From the NCBI RefSeq assembly GCF_002885955.2, contig NZ_POQS01000010.1:110274-174273 (forward strand): DNA of 64,000 nt, read 5' to 3'. Below the pieces are notes generated by a model. The model ran no database searches. It was not told the origin of the DNA and saw only the letters and a list, made by a program, of their open reading frames with translations. A program made the translations under genes and the position numbers. Source of the DNA: Achromobacter pulmonis. GTDB taxonomy: Bacteria; Pseudomonadota; Gammaproteobacteria; Burkholderiales; Burkholderiaceae_B. Positions within the stretch are counted from its first letter, which is position 1. Every line of letters starts with the position of its first letter. Below, piece by piece: positions 23,645 to 32,954 of this stretch.

Positions 23645-24700
23645 ATGAACACCCTCATGCAGCAGGCGATCCAGTTCGCCAACGACCACGAAACCGCCTG
23701 GGACCGCAGCGTCGACGGCGTCTTCGGCGTGCACCTGAACGATCCGCCGCCCTGGAACCGCCTGCTGGGCCCCATCCACGACCGCGGGCCGGTCTCGGGC
23801 GTGGTGGTGGTGGACGGCAAGACCGTCGCCGAGTGGGGCGAGCCCAAGCGCGCCGACCTGACCTTCAGCGTGGCCAAGTTGTACCTGGCGATCCTGGCCG
23901 GCGTGGCGCATGACCGAGGCCTGCTGCCGGACGTGGACGAGCCGGTCGGCAGGCGCGTGCCCGGCATCGGCTTCGACAGCGGCCAGAACGCCGACATTAC
24001 CTGGCGCCACCTGCTGCAGCAGACCAGCGAATGGGAGGGCGAGCGCTTCGGGGTGTCCGACCAGGCGGACCGCTACCGCGCCGTCACCTTCGGCGTGCCG
24101 CCCGACGGCAAGAAGGGTGACGCGCGGCCCTTGCAGCGCCCCGGCACGTATTGGGAATACAACGATGTGCGCATCAACCAGCTGTCCTATGCGCTTCTGC
24201 ACCTGTTCCGCAAGCCGCTGCCCGAGGTTTTCCGCGAGGCGGTGATGCGCCCGATCGGCGCGAGCGAGAACTGGCGATGGGTGGGCTACGACAACGCCTG
24301 GGTCGAGATCGACGGCCAGCGCATGCCCTCGGTGCCGGGCGGCTCGCACTGGGGCGGCGGCATGTCGATCAGCGCCCGCGACCAGGCGCTGATCGGCCAG
24401 ATGCTGCTCAACGGCGGGCGCGCCAACGGCCGCCAGGTGCTGTCGGAAGATTGGATACGCGCCATGCGCACGCCCTGCGACATCGCGCCGTACTACGGCT
24501 ACCTGATCTGGCTGAACCACGAAGGCCGCGTGTTCCCCAGCGTGCCGGCCTCCAGCTTCTTCGGCGTGGGCGCGGGCAGCTCGTTCACCTGGGTCGAACC
24601 GGAACGCAAGATGGTCGTGATCGTGCGCTGGCTGGATTCGGCCCACGCCGACGCCTTGTTCGGCAGGATACTGGCGGCGGTGGACGCGGGCGGGGCGTGA
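23645..24700 (+). CDS. Serine hydrolase of the beta-lactamase/penicillin-binding family (class C-like)
   Basis: This is a 351-residue protein without a signal peptide. SVAKLYLAIL carries the catalytic SxxK; WEYNDVRINQL provides the YxN-like element as Y-N-D. HWGGGMSISARDQALIG and FFGVGAGSSFTWVE fill the place of the HxG/KTG strand. Cytoplasmic members often act as amidases or esterases on small molecules. The start at 23645 lies 17 bases after the aminotransferase, so the two are co-transcribed and the enzyme may open an amide or ester from the same substrate. Confidence 0.82.
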   Translation: MNTLMQQAIQFANDHETAWDRSVDGVFGVHLNDPPPWNRLLGPIHDRGPVSGVVVVDGKTVAEWGEPKRADLTFSVAKLYLAILAGVAHDRGLLPDVDEPVGRRVPGIGFDSGQNADITWRHLLQQTSEWEGERFGVSDQADRYRAVTFGVPPDGKKGDARPLQRPGTYWEYNDVRINQLSYALLHLFRKPLPEVFREAVMRPIGASENWRWVGYDNAWVEIDGQRMPSVPGGSHWGGGMSISARDQALIGQMLLNGGRANGRQVLSEDWIRAMRTPCDIAPYYGYLIWLNHEGRVFPSVPASSFFGVGAGSSFTWVEPERKMVVIVRWLDSAHADALFGRILAAVDAGGA

Positions 24701-24767
24701 CGGGGCCGCGGCGCGCATAATCCGGGGTATGGTGTATCCAACCCCCCACAACCCAAGGAATCCACTC

Positions 24768-25778
24768 ATGAACTACCGCCGGCTGGGCAGCAGCAATCTC
24801 CGGGTATCGCCGTTGTGCCTGGGCACCATGATGTTCGGAGAGCAGACGCCCGACGAAGAGGCCGCGCGCATCGTCGCTTCGGCGCGCGACCGCGGCCTGA
24901 ATTTCATCGACACCGCCGACGTCTACAACGGCGGGCGCTCGGAAGAAGTGGTGGGCCGGCTGCTGGCCGGGCAGCGCCACGACTGGGTGCTGGCCAGCAA
25001 GATCGGCAACGCCGTGGGCAAGGGCCCGAACCAGTCGCACTATTCGCGCCAATGGCTGATCCGTGGCGTCGAGGCCAGTCTGGTGAGGCTGGGCACCGAC
25101 TTCCTGGACATCCTCTACCTGCATCGCGACTACCACGAGGAAAACCTCGAAGAAGCGCTGTGGGCGCTGGGCGACCTGATCCGCGCGGGCAAGCTGCGCA
25201 GCTACGGGCTGTCGAACTTCCGCGGCTGGCGCATCGCCGAGGTGATGCGCCTGTGCGAACGCATGGGCGTGCCGCAGCCGGTGGTGTGCCAGCCGTACTA
25301 CAACATGCTCAACCGCGGCCCCGAGGTCGAGATCCTGCCGGCCTGCGGCCATTACGGCCTGGGCGTGGTGCCCTACAGCCCGATCGCGCGCGGCGTGCTC
25401 ACCGGCAAGTACCTGCCGGGCCAGGCGCCGGCCGCCGATACCCGCGCCGGGCGCGGCGACTCCCGCATCCTGGCCACCGAGTTCCGCGAGGAGTCGCTGC
25501 AGATCGCGCAGAAGCTGGTGGCGCACAGCGCCGCGCGCGGCGTGCAGGCGGGGCATTTCGCCACCGCCTGGGTGCTGGCCAACCCCATCGTCACCGCCGT
25601 CATCGCCGGGCCGCGCACGCTGGCGCAGATGGAGGACTACTACGCCGCGCTGGACGTCGCCATCACGCCCGAGGACGAGGCCGTGGTCAACGGCTGGGTG
25701 ACCCCGGGGCACGCTTCATCGCACGGCTACAACGACCCCAACTATCCGTTCTACGGCCGGCCCGTGGCGGCCGGCTGA
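24768..25778 (+). CDS. Aldo/keto reductase
   Basis: This 336-residue NADPH-dependent oxidoreductase has a TIM-barrel fold. The catalytic tetrad is visible: Asp in FIDTADVYNGG, Tyr in the same motif, Lys in LASKIGNAV and His in LYLHRDYHEE. The cofactor segment is VVPYSPIARGVLTGKY, then AGPRTLAQMEDY. It is close to the YghZ/auxin-induced group. It lies 67 bases after the serine hydrolase gene, and its 3' end overlaps the convergent MFS gene by 28 bases. Confidence 0.88.
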   Translation: MNYRRLGSSNLRVSPLCLGTMMFGEQTPDEEAARIVASARDRGLNFIDTADVYNGGRSEEVVGRLLAGQRHDWVLASKIGNAVGKGPNQSHYSRQWLIRGVEASLVRLGTDFLDILYLHRDYHEENLEEALWALGDLIRAGKLRSYGLSNFRGWRIAEVMRLCERMGVPQPVVCQPYYNMLNRGPEVEILPACGHYGLGVVPYSPIARGVLTGKYLPGQAPAADTRAGRGDSRILATEFREESLQIAQKLVAHSAARGVQAGHFATAWVLANPIVTAVIAGPRTLAQMEDYYAALDVAITPEDEAVVNGWVTPGHASSHGYNDPNYPFYGRPVAAG

Positions 25779-27085
25779 AGCGCGCGGGCCGCGGCGTCCT
25801 CGTCGGGCTGCTTGCCGCGCCCGATGAGCCACGCGCACGCCGCCGACACCACGCCCGAGAACAGCACGTACAGGCAGATCAGCCAGGGCTGGCCGCCGCC
25901 GGCCTTGAGCAGCGCGGTGGCGATGATGGGCGTGATGCCCGAGGCGAAAATGCCCGAGAACTGGTAAACGAAGGAGATGCCGGTGTAGCGCACCCGGGCG
26001 TCGAACAGTTCGCAGAACAGCGCCGCCTCCGGCCCGTACACGGCCGCGTACAGGATGCCGAACGGGATGATGATGGCTACCCAGATCAGTACCGCGCTGC
26101 CCTGGCTGTTGAGCATCAGCCAGAAAGCGGGAAACGAGGCCAGCGCGGTGATCAGCGAGCCCCAGAAATAGACGCGCGTGCGCCCGACGCGGTCCGACAG
26201 GCGGCCGAAGAACGGGATGAAGAAGCACATGACCAGGGCCGCGGCCATCACGCCGATCAGCGCCTCGGTGCGCGTGATCTTCACGGTCTGCGTGAGATAC
26301 GAGATCGTGAACACGCCGAACACGTTGAAGAACACCCCGTCGATGTAGCGCGCGCCCATGCCCTTGAAGACGTTGCCCGGAAAGCGCCGGAACATGTCTG
26401 CGAAAGGGATGCGGCTTTCGGCGTTGTTCTTCTTGACCGCGGCGAACTCCGGCGTTTCCTTGATGTTCAGGCGGATGTACATGCCCACCAGCACCATCAC
26501 CGCCGACAGCAGGAACGCCACGCGCCAGCCCCAGGCCATGAATTGCGCGTCGGTCAGCAGGGTGGACAGCAGGGCCACCGTGCCCGAGGCCAGGCACAGC
26601 CCGATGGCCAGGCCTATCTGCGGCAGCGACGCGTACAGCCCTTTCTTGCCGGGCGGCGCGTATTCGTAGGCCATCAGCACCGCGCCGCCCCATTCGCCGC
26701 CCAGCCCGATGCCCTGGAACACGCGCAGCAGCAGGAGCAGGATGGGCGCCCAGATGCCGATGCTGTCGTAGGTGGGCACCAGGCCGATCAGGAAGGTGGC
26801 CACGCCCATGATCATCAGGGTCATGACCAGCATGCTTTTCCTGCCGATGCGGTCGCCGAAGTGGCCGAAGATCAGCCCGCCCAGCGGCCGGGTGACGAAG
26901 CCGACCGCGAACGTGGTGTAGGCCAGCATGGTGGAGACCAGCGGGTCCCCGGCCGGGAAATACAGCTTGTTGAACACAATGCCTGCGACGACGCCGTACA
27001 AGAAAAAGTCGTACCACTCGATGGTGGCGCCGATCAGCGACGCGGCGACGACCCGGCGCACCGCGGCTTCGTTCTGCTTGGCCAT
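25751..27085 (-). CDS. MFS transporter, metabolite:H+ symporter type
   Basis: The 444-residue protein has 12 predicted helices. ATIEWYDFFLYGVVAGIVF in helix 1 and GHFGDRIGRKSMLVMTL in loop 2-3 are signatures of the metabolite-H+ symporter branch (shikimate, proline/betaine, alpha-ketoglutarate and citrate carriers). RVFQGIGLGGEWGGAVLMA and GRLSDRVGRTRVYFWG agree. It is downstream of the GMC oxidoreductase gene (57 bases) with AAGGAGA ahead of its ATG, so it probably imports the oxidoreductase substrate, perhaps an alcohol or betaine-like compound. Confidence 0.88.
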   Translation of the reverse strand: MAKQNEAAVRRVVAASLIGATIEWYDFFLYGVVAGIVFNKLYFPAGDPLVSTMLAYTTFAVGFVTRPLGGLIFGHFGDRIGRKSMLVMTLMIMGVATFLIGLVPTYDSIGIWAPILLLLLRVFQGIGLGGEWGGAVLMAYEYAPPGKKGLYASLPQIGLAIGLCLASGTVALLSTLLTDAQFMAWGWRVAFLLSAVMVLVGMYIRLNIKETPEFAAVKKNNAESRIPFADMFRRFPGNVFKGMGARYIDGVFFNVFGVFTISYLTQTVKITRTEALIGVMAAALVMCFFIPFFGRLSDRVGRTRVYFWGSLITALASFPAFWLMLNSQGSAVLIWVAIIIPFGILYAAVYGPEAALFCELFDARVRYTGISFVYQFSGIFASGITPIIATALLKAGGGQPWLICLYVLFSGVVSAACAWLIGRGKQPDEDAAARALQPAATGRP

Positions 27086-27142
27086 GTCTAGTCTCCTTTG
27101 GTGTGGCGGCCGGCCCGTCTGCGCGGGCCTGGGCCGTGGGTG

Positions 27143-28780
27143 TCAGGCGGCGGCCTGCAGCGTCTGCGGATGCGCCTGGGTATGCTCCTGCAAAATGAAA
27201 TCGGCCGCGCGCTCGGCCAGCATGACTGCGGGCACGTTGGTGTTGCCGGAAACCAGCGTCGGCATGATGGAACAGTCCACCACCCGCAGCCCCGCCACGC
27301 CATGCACGCGCAGCTGCGCGTCGACGACCGCCAGGGGATCGCTGCGCGGCCCCATCTTGGCGGTGCCGCTGGGGTGGAAGATGGTGGCCCCGTACTCGCG
27401 GCAGAAATGCAGGATCTCGTCGTCGCTGCGCACCTCGGGCCCGGGGCGGAATTCGCGCTTCATCATCGCCGCCAGCGGCGCCGTGGCGGCCAGCCGCCGC
27501 GCGTACTTGACCGCCGCCACCGTCATGCGGCGGTCCAGTTCGGTGGACAGGTAGTTCGGCTGCATGGACGGCGCCTCGAAGGGATCGGCGCTGCGCAGGC
27601 GCACGCGCCCGCGCGACGAGGGGCGCAGATGGCATACCGAATAAGTGCAGCCCGAGAACGGGTGCACCTTGCCGCCGGCCATGTCGGCCGACAGCGTGGC
27701 GAAATGGAACTGGGTGTCGGGCGTGAGGCTGGCCGGATCGACCCGGCAGAACAGCCCGCCCTGGTTGATGCCCACGGCCAGCGGTCCGCCGCGCAGCAGC
27801 AGCCATTCCAGGCCCATGCGGATGCGGCCGGGCAGCGTGCGCAGCTGGTCGTTGGTGGTGATGGGACGCGTGGTTTCGTAGATCAGCCGGATCTGCAGGT
27901 GGTCCTGCAGGTTCTCGCCCACGCCGGGCAGGTCGCGCACCACGCCGATGCCGAACTGGCGCAGCAGCGCGGCCGGCCCCACGCCGGAGAGCTGCAGCAG
28001 CTGCGGCGACTGCAGTGCGCCGGCGCACAGTATCACTTCGCGGCGCGCGCGCACGGTGCGCACCTGGCCGTGCTGGCGGTAGCGCACCCCGCAGGCGCGG
28101 GTGCCCTCGAACAGAATGGCCATGGCGTGCGCGTCGGTTTCGATGCGCAGGTTGGCGCGGCCTTGGGCCGGACGCAGGTAGGCGACGGCGGTGGAGCAGC
28201 GCCGGCCGTTGCGGGTGGTGAGCTGGTAGTAGCCCACGCCTTCCTGTTCGCCGGTATTGAAGTCGTCGACCTGGGCAATGCCCAGGTTCTGCGCGGCGGC
28301 GATCAGGCCCTGCACCAGCGGATGCGGGGTCTTGATGGAGGTGGCGTTGAGCGGGCCGTCGGTGCCGCGCGTGGGGCCGGGGCCGAGGTCGTTGTTTTCG
28401 AGCTTGCGGAAATAGGGCAGGCAGTCGTCCCAGCCCCAGCCGGGATTGCCGGCGGCGGCCCAGGCGTCGTAGTCGCGCCGCTGGCCGCGGATGTAGATCA
28501 GGCCGTTGATGGCGCTGGAGCCGCCCAGCGTGCGGCCGCGCGGCCAGTAGATGCGCCGGTCCAGCATGTTGGGATCGGGATCGGTGTAGTAGCCCCAGTT
28601 CACGACCTTGTGGAACATGGTCTTGCCGTAGCCGATGGGGATGTGGATCCACGGATAGCTGTCCTTCGGCCCGGCTTCCAGCAGGCAGACGGAATGCGCG
28701 CCGCTGGCGCTCAGCCGGTTGGCCATCACGCAGCCGGCCGAGCCGGCGCCTACGACGATGTAATCCACGGTATCGGACAT
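27143..28780 (-). CDS. GMC-family FAD oxidoreductase (choline-dehydrogenase-like)
   Basis: This 545-residue flavoprotein has its N-terminal FAD motif in YIVVGAGSAGCVMANRLS. GMC signature 1 is RGRTLGGSSAINGLIYIRG and signature 2 is GALQSPQLLQLSGVGP. The C-terminal active-site His is in IFHPSGTAKMG with its partner Asn in SGNTNVPAVMLAE. Such enzymes oxidise primary alcohols, including choline, to aldehydes and pass electrons to the membrane. The upstream neighbour is a divergent IclR gene, its likely regulator. The substrate is not defined by the sequence. Confidence 0.9.
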   Translation of the reverse strand: MSDTVDYIVVGAGSAGCVMANRLSASGAHSVCLLEAGPKDSYPWIHIPIGYGKTMFHKVVNWGYYTDPDPNMLDRRIYWPRGRTLGGSSAINGLIYIRGQRRDYDAWAAAGNPGWGWDDCLPYFRKLENNDLGPGPTRGTDGPLNATSIKTPHPLVQGLIAAAQNLGIAQVDDFNTGEQEGVGYYQLTTRNGRRCSTAVAYLRPAQGRANLRIETDAHAMAILFEGTRACGVRYRQHGQVRTVRARREVILCAGALQSPQLLQLSGVGPAALLRQFGIGVVRDLPGVGENLQDHLQIRLIYETTRPITTNDQLRTLPGRIRMGLEWLLLRGGPLAVGINQGGLFCRVDPASLTPDTQFHFATLSADMAGGKVHPFSGCTYSVCHLRPSSRGRVRLRSADPFEAPSMQPNYLSTELDRRMTVAAVKYARRLAATAPLAAMMKREFRPGPEVRSDDEILHFCREYGATIFHPSGTAKMGPRSDPLAVVDAQLRVHGVAGLRVVDCSIMPTLVSGNTNVPAVMLAERAADFILQEHTQAHPQTLQAAA

Positions 28781-29002
28781 ATCCGCAAGCTCTCCCTGCA
28801 GCGGGCCGCCGCAAGCCCCTGACGGCGCGTTTACCCTGCTTGTCGTTGTGGGGCGCAGTTATATACGCTGTGATGCCATGCGCTGCAGTGCCTGGACCCG
28901 GCGTCGCGCGGGCCTGCGGGCACTGACGCTGAGAGCGATTCTAGGAAGCGTGCGCGCAGCGCAAAGCACAACCGGCGCAAGCGCGGAAAAGTGGAACAGA
29001 AA

Positions 29003-29815
29003 ATGCAAAACCGGTTTCAAAATCGCAGCGCAGCATCGGAGGAGCAGCAGGACACGGCGCGCTCGCTGCGGGCGCTGCTGGTGCTGGAACATCTGGCGCG
29101 GGCCCAGCATCCGCCCACGCTGGCGCAGCTCGCGCAGCGGCTGGACATGCCCAAATCATCGCTGATGCGCCTGCTGGCGGCCATGCAGCGCGCCGGCTTC
29201 GTGGCCGCCACGCCCACCGAGAACGGCTACGTGCCGGGCCCGCAGGCTTCGGCGCTGGCGCTGGCCACGCTGCGCGCCTCGGCCTTCACCCGCGAATGCC
29301 GCGCGGTGCTGGCGCAACTGGTCGGCACGCTGGGTGAAACCTGCAATCTCACCGCGCCCGACGGCGACCGCGTGGTCTATATGGAACGCGTGGAGACTGC
29401 CGAACCGCTGCGGCTGTTCTTCGCGGTGGGCAGCCATGTGCCCATGCATTGCACCGCCAGCGGCAAGCTGTTCCTGGCTTCCATGAGCCGGCTCGAGCGC
29501 AGCCGGGTGCTGGCGCGGCTGCCGCTGACCCGCAACACGCCGCGCACGCTGACCGATCCGGCGCGGCTGGAGGAAGAGCTGGAGCGCCTGGCCGCGCGGG
29601 GCATCGGCATCGACAACGAGGAGTTCGTGCGCGGCATGAGCGCGGTGGCGGTGCCGGTGCGCGCCGCCGATGACCGCGTGGTGGCGGCGGTGGCCTGCCA
29701 TGCGCCCACGGCCCGTGTGATGCTGGACGAACTGCTGCGCGCGGTGCCGGTGCTGGAGCGCGCGGCCCAAGCCATGTGCGAGGTGCTGGCGCAGCACCGC
29801 GCCGGCGCGGGCTGA
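29003..29815 (+). CDS. IclR-family transcriptional regulator
   Basis: The protein has 270 residues with a winged helix at about 17-75 (SLRALLVLEHLARAQHPPTL, LDMPKSSLMRLLAAMQRAGF). An IclR effector domain follows (TCNLTAPDGDRVVYMERVET, MHCTASGKLFLASM, GIGIDNEEFVRGMSAVAVPV). A GTG at 28991 is a possible longer start by four residues. It is divergent from the GMC/MFS pair, the usual arrangement for an IclR regulator and its target. No operator could be picked with confidence. Confidence 0.88.
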   Translation: MQNRFQNRSAASEEQQDTARSLRALLVLEHLARAQHPPTLAQLAQRLDMPKSSLMRLLAAMQRAGFVAATPTENGYVPGPQASALALATLRASAFTRECRAVLAQLVGTLGETCNLTAPDGDRVVYMERVETAEPLRLFFAVGSHVPMHCTASGKLFLASMSRLERSRVLARLPLTRNTPRTLTDPARLEEELERLAARGIGIDNEEFVRGMSAVAVPVRAADDRVVAAVACHAPTARVMLDELLRAVPVLERAAQAMCEVLAQHRAGAG

Positions 29816-29825
29816 GCGGCGCGCC

Positions 29826-30542
29826 TCAGGCCGAAGGCGTGAACAGTTCGGGCGGCAGCTTCGCGACGGCTTCGTAGGTGAGGCGGATGTGGCTGGCCAG
29901 CAAGGAGCAGGCCAGGTCGGCGTCGCGCGCCAGCGTGGCGTCGAGGATGCGCTGGTGCTCGTCGTGCAGGTCGCGCGCGATGGGCTTGCGGGTGACGGTC
30001 AGGCGGCGGTAGCGCTCGGCCTGCTGGTACAGGATGCCCAGGAAGTGGTGGCGCCAGCGCGAGGGACAGGCGCGGATCAGTTCGCGGTGGAATTCGCGGT
30101 TGCGCTGTTCCCATTCCTCGAAGCGGGCTTCGGGGTCGGCGGCCAGGCGCTGCTCGGCCTTGCCCAGCCGGTGAAAGGCCGCCAGCACCGCGCTTTCCCA
30201 GTCGTCGTCGCCCACGGCGATGGACTGCCGCAAGGCCTCGGTTTCCAGCAGCACGCGGTTCTCGGTGATGTCGTGGAAATCCTCCAGCGAGATCGGGGTG
30301 ACGTGAAAGCCGCGCTGCCCGTGGGCGATGACCAGCGCGTCCGAGACCAGCAGCGCCAGGGCCTCGCGCAGCGTGCCGGCGCCCACGCCGTAATCGTCCT
30401 TCAGATGTTCGACCCGCAGGCGCGAGCCGGGCGGAAGTTTGCCCTGGATGATGTCGCGGCGCAGGTTGACGTAGGCCGTGCCCACGAGCGTGTGGGCCGA
30501 GGCGGAATGAGCGAGCGGGGGCAGGGAAGTACCGTCAGACAT
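29826..30542 (-). CDS. GntR-family regulator (FadR/FCD subfamily)
   Basis: This 238-residue protein has a winged helix at about 20-85 (NLRRDIIQGKLPPGSRLRVE, YGVGAGTLREALALLVSDAL) and an FCD effector domain to the C-terminus (NREFHRELIRACPSRWRHHF, DLHDEHQRILDATLARD). Histidines in these helices suggest a metal-bound carboxylate effector. It is convergent with the IclR gene and divergent from the Bug/amidohydrolase unit, which it probably represses. Confidence 0.88.
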   Translation of the reverse strand: MSDGTSLPPLAHSASAHTLVGTAYVNLRRDIIQGKLPPGSRLRVEHLKDDYGVGAGTLREALALLVSDALVIAHGQRGFHVTPISLEDFHDITENRVLLETEALRQSIAVGDDDWESAVLAAFHRLGKAEQRLAADPEARFEEWEQRNREFHRELIRACPSRWRHHFLGILYQQAERYRRLTVTRKPIARDLHDEHQRILDATLARDADLACSLLASHIRLTYEAVAKLPPELFTPSA

Positions 30543-30567
30543 GACGCTACTTTATCATGCGCGGAAA

Positions 30568-30600
30568 AAATCTCGATAAAAATTGTTGACGCCGAGATTT
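30568..30600. promoter_or_regulatory. Inverted repeat over the Bug-gene -35 region
   Basis: AAATCTCG (30568-30575) and CGAGATTT (30593-30600) are perfect 8-base arms 17 bases apart between the divergent GntR and Bug genes, spanning the proposed -35. They may be the GntR operator; the wide spacing is unusual for this family. Confidence 0.4.
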
Positions 30601-30614
30601 GTGGTGCTTATCGT
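30586..30614 (+). promoter_or_regulatory. Candidate sigma-70 promoter of the Bug gene
   Basis: TTGACG (30586-30591), 17 bases, then TATCGT (30609-30614). The GTG start is 65 bases further on. Confidence 0.45.
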
Positions 30615-30678
30615 AGAAAAGCGCGCCGCGCAGAATGACCGGCATCCAAGCCGGCGGCAGGCGCACAGGAGACATACT

Positions 30679-31689
30679 GTGACACGGCTACACGAGTCCC
30701 GCCGACGGCGGCGGCCCTTTCTGCGCCGCGCCGCGGCCGGCCTGACGGCGCTGGCCGCGCTGCTGATCGCCCCGGCGCCGCACGCCGCGGACTGGCCGAG
30801 CCGGCCGGTGACCATCCTGGTCAACGGCGGGCCCGGCAGCCTGCCCGACCTGTTCGCGCGGCCGCTGGCCGAGCGGCTGCACCGGTCGCTGGGCCAGCCC
30901 GTGGTGGTGGAGAACAAGCCGGGCGCCGGCGGCATGCTGGCGATGCAGCAGCTCAAGTCCGCGCCGGCCGACGGCCATACGCTGGCGCTGGTGACCAACG
31001 CGCACCTGGTGTGGAATCCGTATATTTTTCCGGCCCTGACCTACGATCCGGCGCGCGACCTGCTGCCGGTCAGCCCGCTGGCCATCATCCCGATGGCGCT
31101 CACGGTCAACGACAAGCTGCCCGCGCAGTCGCTGGGGCAACTGCTGGCGCAGGCGCGCCAGCAGCCGGGCAAGCTGAACTACGCCTCGTCGGGCAACGGC
31201 AGCCCGCCGCACGTGCTGTTCGAAATGCTGCGCGAGCAGGCCGGCGTCGACATCATGCACGTTCCGTTCAAGACCGGCACCGGCGCGCTCAACTCGGTGC
31301 TGGCCGGCGATACGCAGATGTACTTCGCCGGCACCGCGCTGGTCGAACCCATGGTCAAGGACGGCCGGCTGCGGGTACTGGCCATCAGCGAGACGGTGCC
31401 GGACGCCGCCTTCGGCAAGGCGCCGACGCTGGCCGAGCAGGACTTCCGCGGCTTCGAGGGCGCGGTGTGGCTGGGCGTGGCCGCCAGCGCCGGCACGCCC
31501 GAGGCGATCGTGCAGCGCCTGAACGCCGAGATCGGCCGCGCGCAGCAGGACGGCGCGCTCAAGCAGATGTACGCCAGCCACGGCTCGCTGCCGTACCATC
31601 TGGCGGCGGCCGACTTCGCCCGGCGCGTCGCGGCCGAACGGGACGCCTCCGGCCCGGTGCTGCGCAAGCTGGGCATCAAGCCCGACTGA
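30679..31689 (+). CDS. Bug-family periplasmic solute-binding protein
   Basis: This 336-residue Bug receptor starts with GTG at 30679, chosen because AGGAGA lies 9 bases before it and the signal peptide (RRRRRPFLRRAAAGLTALAA, ending HAAD) follows at once. The mature fold shows WPSRPVTILVNGGPGSLPD, VENKPGAGGMLAMQQLKS and HVPFKTGTGALNSVLAGDTQ. The Asp common in the first ligand loop of family members is present as PDLF. It would bind a carboxylate or N-acyl amino acid, given the amidohydrolase gene 58 bases downstream. Confidence 0.87.
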   Translation: MTRLHESRRRRRPFLRRAAAGLTALAALLIAPAPHAADWPSRPVTILVNGGPGSLPDLFARPLAERLHRSLGQPVVVENKPGAGGMLAMQQLKSAPADGHTLALVTNAHLVWNPYIFPALTYDPARDLLPVSPLAIIPMALTVNDKLPAQSLGQLLAQARQQPGKLNYASSGNGSPPHVLFEMLREQAGVDIMHVPFKTGTGALNSVLAGDTQMYFAGTALVEPMVKDGRLRVLAISETVPDAAFGKAPTLAEQDFRGFEGAVWLGVAASAGTPEAIVQRLNAEIGRAQQDGALKQMYASHGSLPYHLAAADFARRVAAERDASGPVLRKLGIKPD

Positions 31690-31747
31690 TCCCCCGCCTT
31701 CTTTTCAACCCGTTATCGCGGCCCCTGCGCGGGGCCGGCATCGCCAC

Positions 31748-32947
31748 ATGAACCTGATCGAAGACATTGTTGAACACGCGCCTTCCATCCGCGCCATCCG
31801 CCGCGACATCCACGCCCATCCGGAGCTGGCGTTCGAAGAGAATCGCACCGCCGACCTGGTGGCGCAGCAATTGGAGAGCTGGGGCATCACGGTGCATCGC
31901 GGCTTCGGCAAGACCGGGCTGGTGGGCGTGATCCGCAACGGCAGCTCGGCGCGCACGGTGGGCCTGCGCGCGGACATGGACGCGCTGCCCATGCAGGAGG
32001 CCAACCGGTTCGACCATGCCAGCAAGCACGCCGGCGTCATGCACGCCTGCGGCCATGACGGCCATACCGCCATGCTGCTCGGCGCGGCGCAGCACCTGGC
32101 GCGCCATCGCAATTTCGACGGCACGGTCTACCTGATTTTCCAGCCGGCCGAAGAGCGCGGCGGCGGCGCGCGCGAAATGATGCGCGACGGCCTGTTCGAG
32201 AGATTCCCCATGGAAGCGGTGTTCGGCATGCACAACATGCCCGGCATTCCGGTCGGCTGCTTCGCGTCGTCGCCGGGGCCGGTGCTGGCGTCCAACAGCG
32301 AATTCCACGTGACCATACGCGGCAAGGGCGGCCACGCGGCCATGCCGCACCTGGCCATCGACCCGATACCGGCGGCCGGCCAGATGATCGAGGCGTTCCA
32401 GACCATCATCAGCCGCAACAAGAAGCCGCTGGAGACCGCGGTGATCTCGGTGACCATGCTGCGCGCCGGCGAAGCGGTCAACGTGATCGCCGACACCTGC
32501 GAGCTGCGCGGCACGGTGCGCGCATACACGCGCGAAACGCTGGACCTGATCGAGCGCCGCATGGGCGAGATCGCGCGCCACGTGGCGGAGATGTTCGGCG
32601 CCGAGTGCGATTTCGTCTTCACCCGCCACTATCCGTCGACCATCAACCACGAGGCCGAAACCGCCTTCATGCGCGAGACGCTGGCCTCGGTGGTCGGCGC
32701 CGGGCGCGTGCTGGCGCAGACGCCCATCATGGCGGCCGAGGATTTTTCCTTCATGCTCGAAGCGGTGCCGGGCAGCTATTGCTTCATCGGCAACGGCGAC
32801 GGCGACCACCGCGAGGCCGGCCACGGTGCCGGCCCCTGCCTGGTCCACAACACCAGCTACGACTTCAACGACGAGCTGCTGCCCATCGGCGCCAGCGCCT
32901 TCGTGAAGCTGGCCGAAGCCTGGCTGGCGCGGCCCGCGCGGGGCTGA
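31748..32947 (+). CDS. M20-family amidohydrolase (hippurate hydrolase/aminoacylase type)
   Basis: The 399-residue M20D enzyme has DIHAHPELAFEENRTADLV near the start. The metal site lies in VMHACGHDGHTAMLL (Cys, His) and QPAEERGGGAREM (Glu pair). The dimerisation domain contains GKGGHAAMPH, and MAAEDFSFMLEAVPG carries the last ligand region. It hydrolyses N-acyl amino acids such as hippurate. It is coupled to the Bug receptor gene and GntR regulator, giving a compact uptake-and-hydrolysis unit. Confidence 0.9.
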   Translation: MNLIEDIVEHAPSIRAIRRDIHAHPELAFEENRTADLVAQQLESWGITVHRGFGKTGLVGVIRNGSSARTVGLRADMDALPMQEANRFDHASKHAGVMHACGHDGHTAMLLGAAQHLARHRNFDGTVYLIFQPAEERGGGAREMMRDGLFERFPMEAVFGMHNMPGIPVGCFASSPGPVLASNSEFHVTIRGKGGHAAMPHLAIDPIPAAGQMIEAFQTIISRNKKPLETAVISVTMLRAGEAVNVIADTCELRGTVRAYTRETLDLIERRMGEIARHVAEMFGAECDFVFTRHYPSTINHEAETAFMRETLASVVGAGRVLAQTPIMAAEDFSFMLEAVPGSYCFIGNGDGDHREAGHGAGPCLVHNTSYDFNDELLPIGASAFVKLAEAWLARPARG

Positions 32948-32954
32948 GGCCGGC

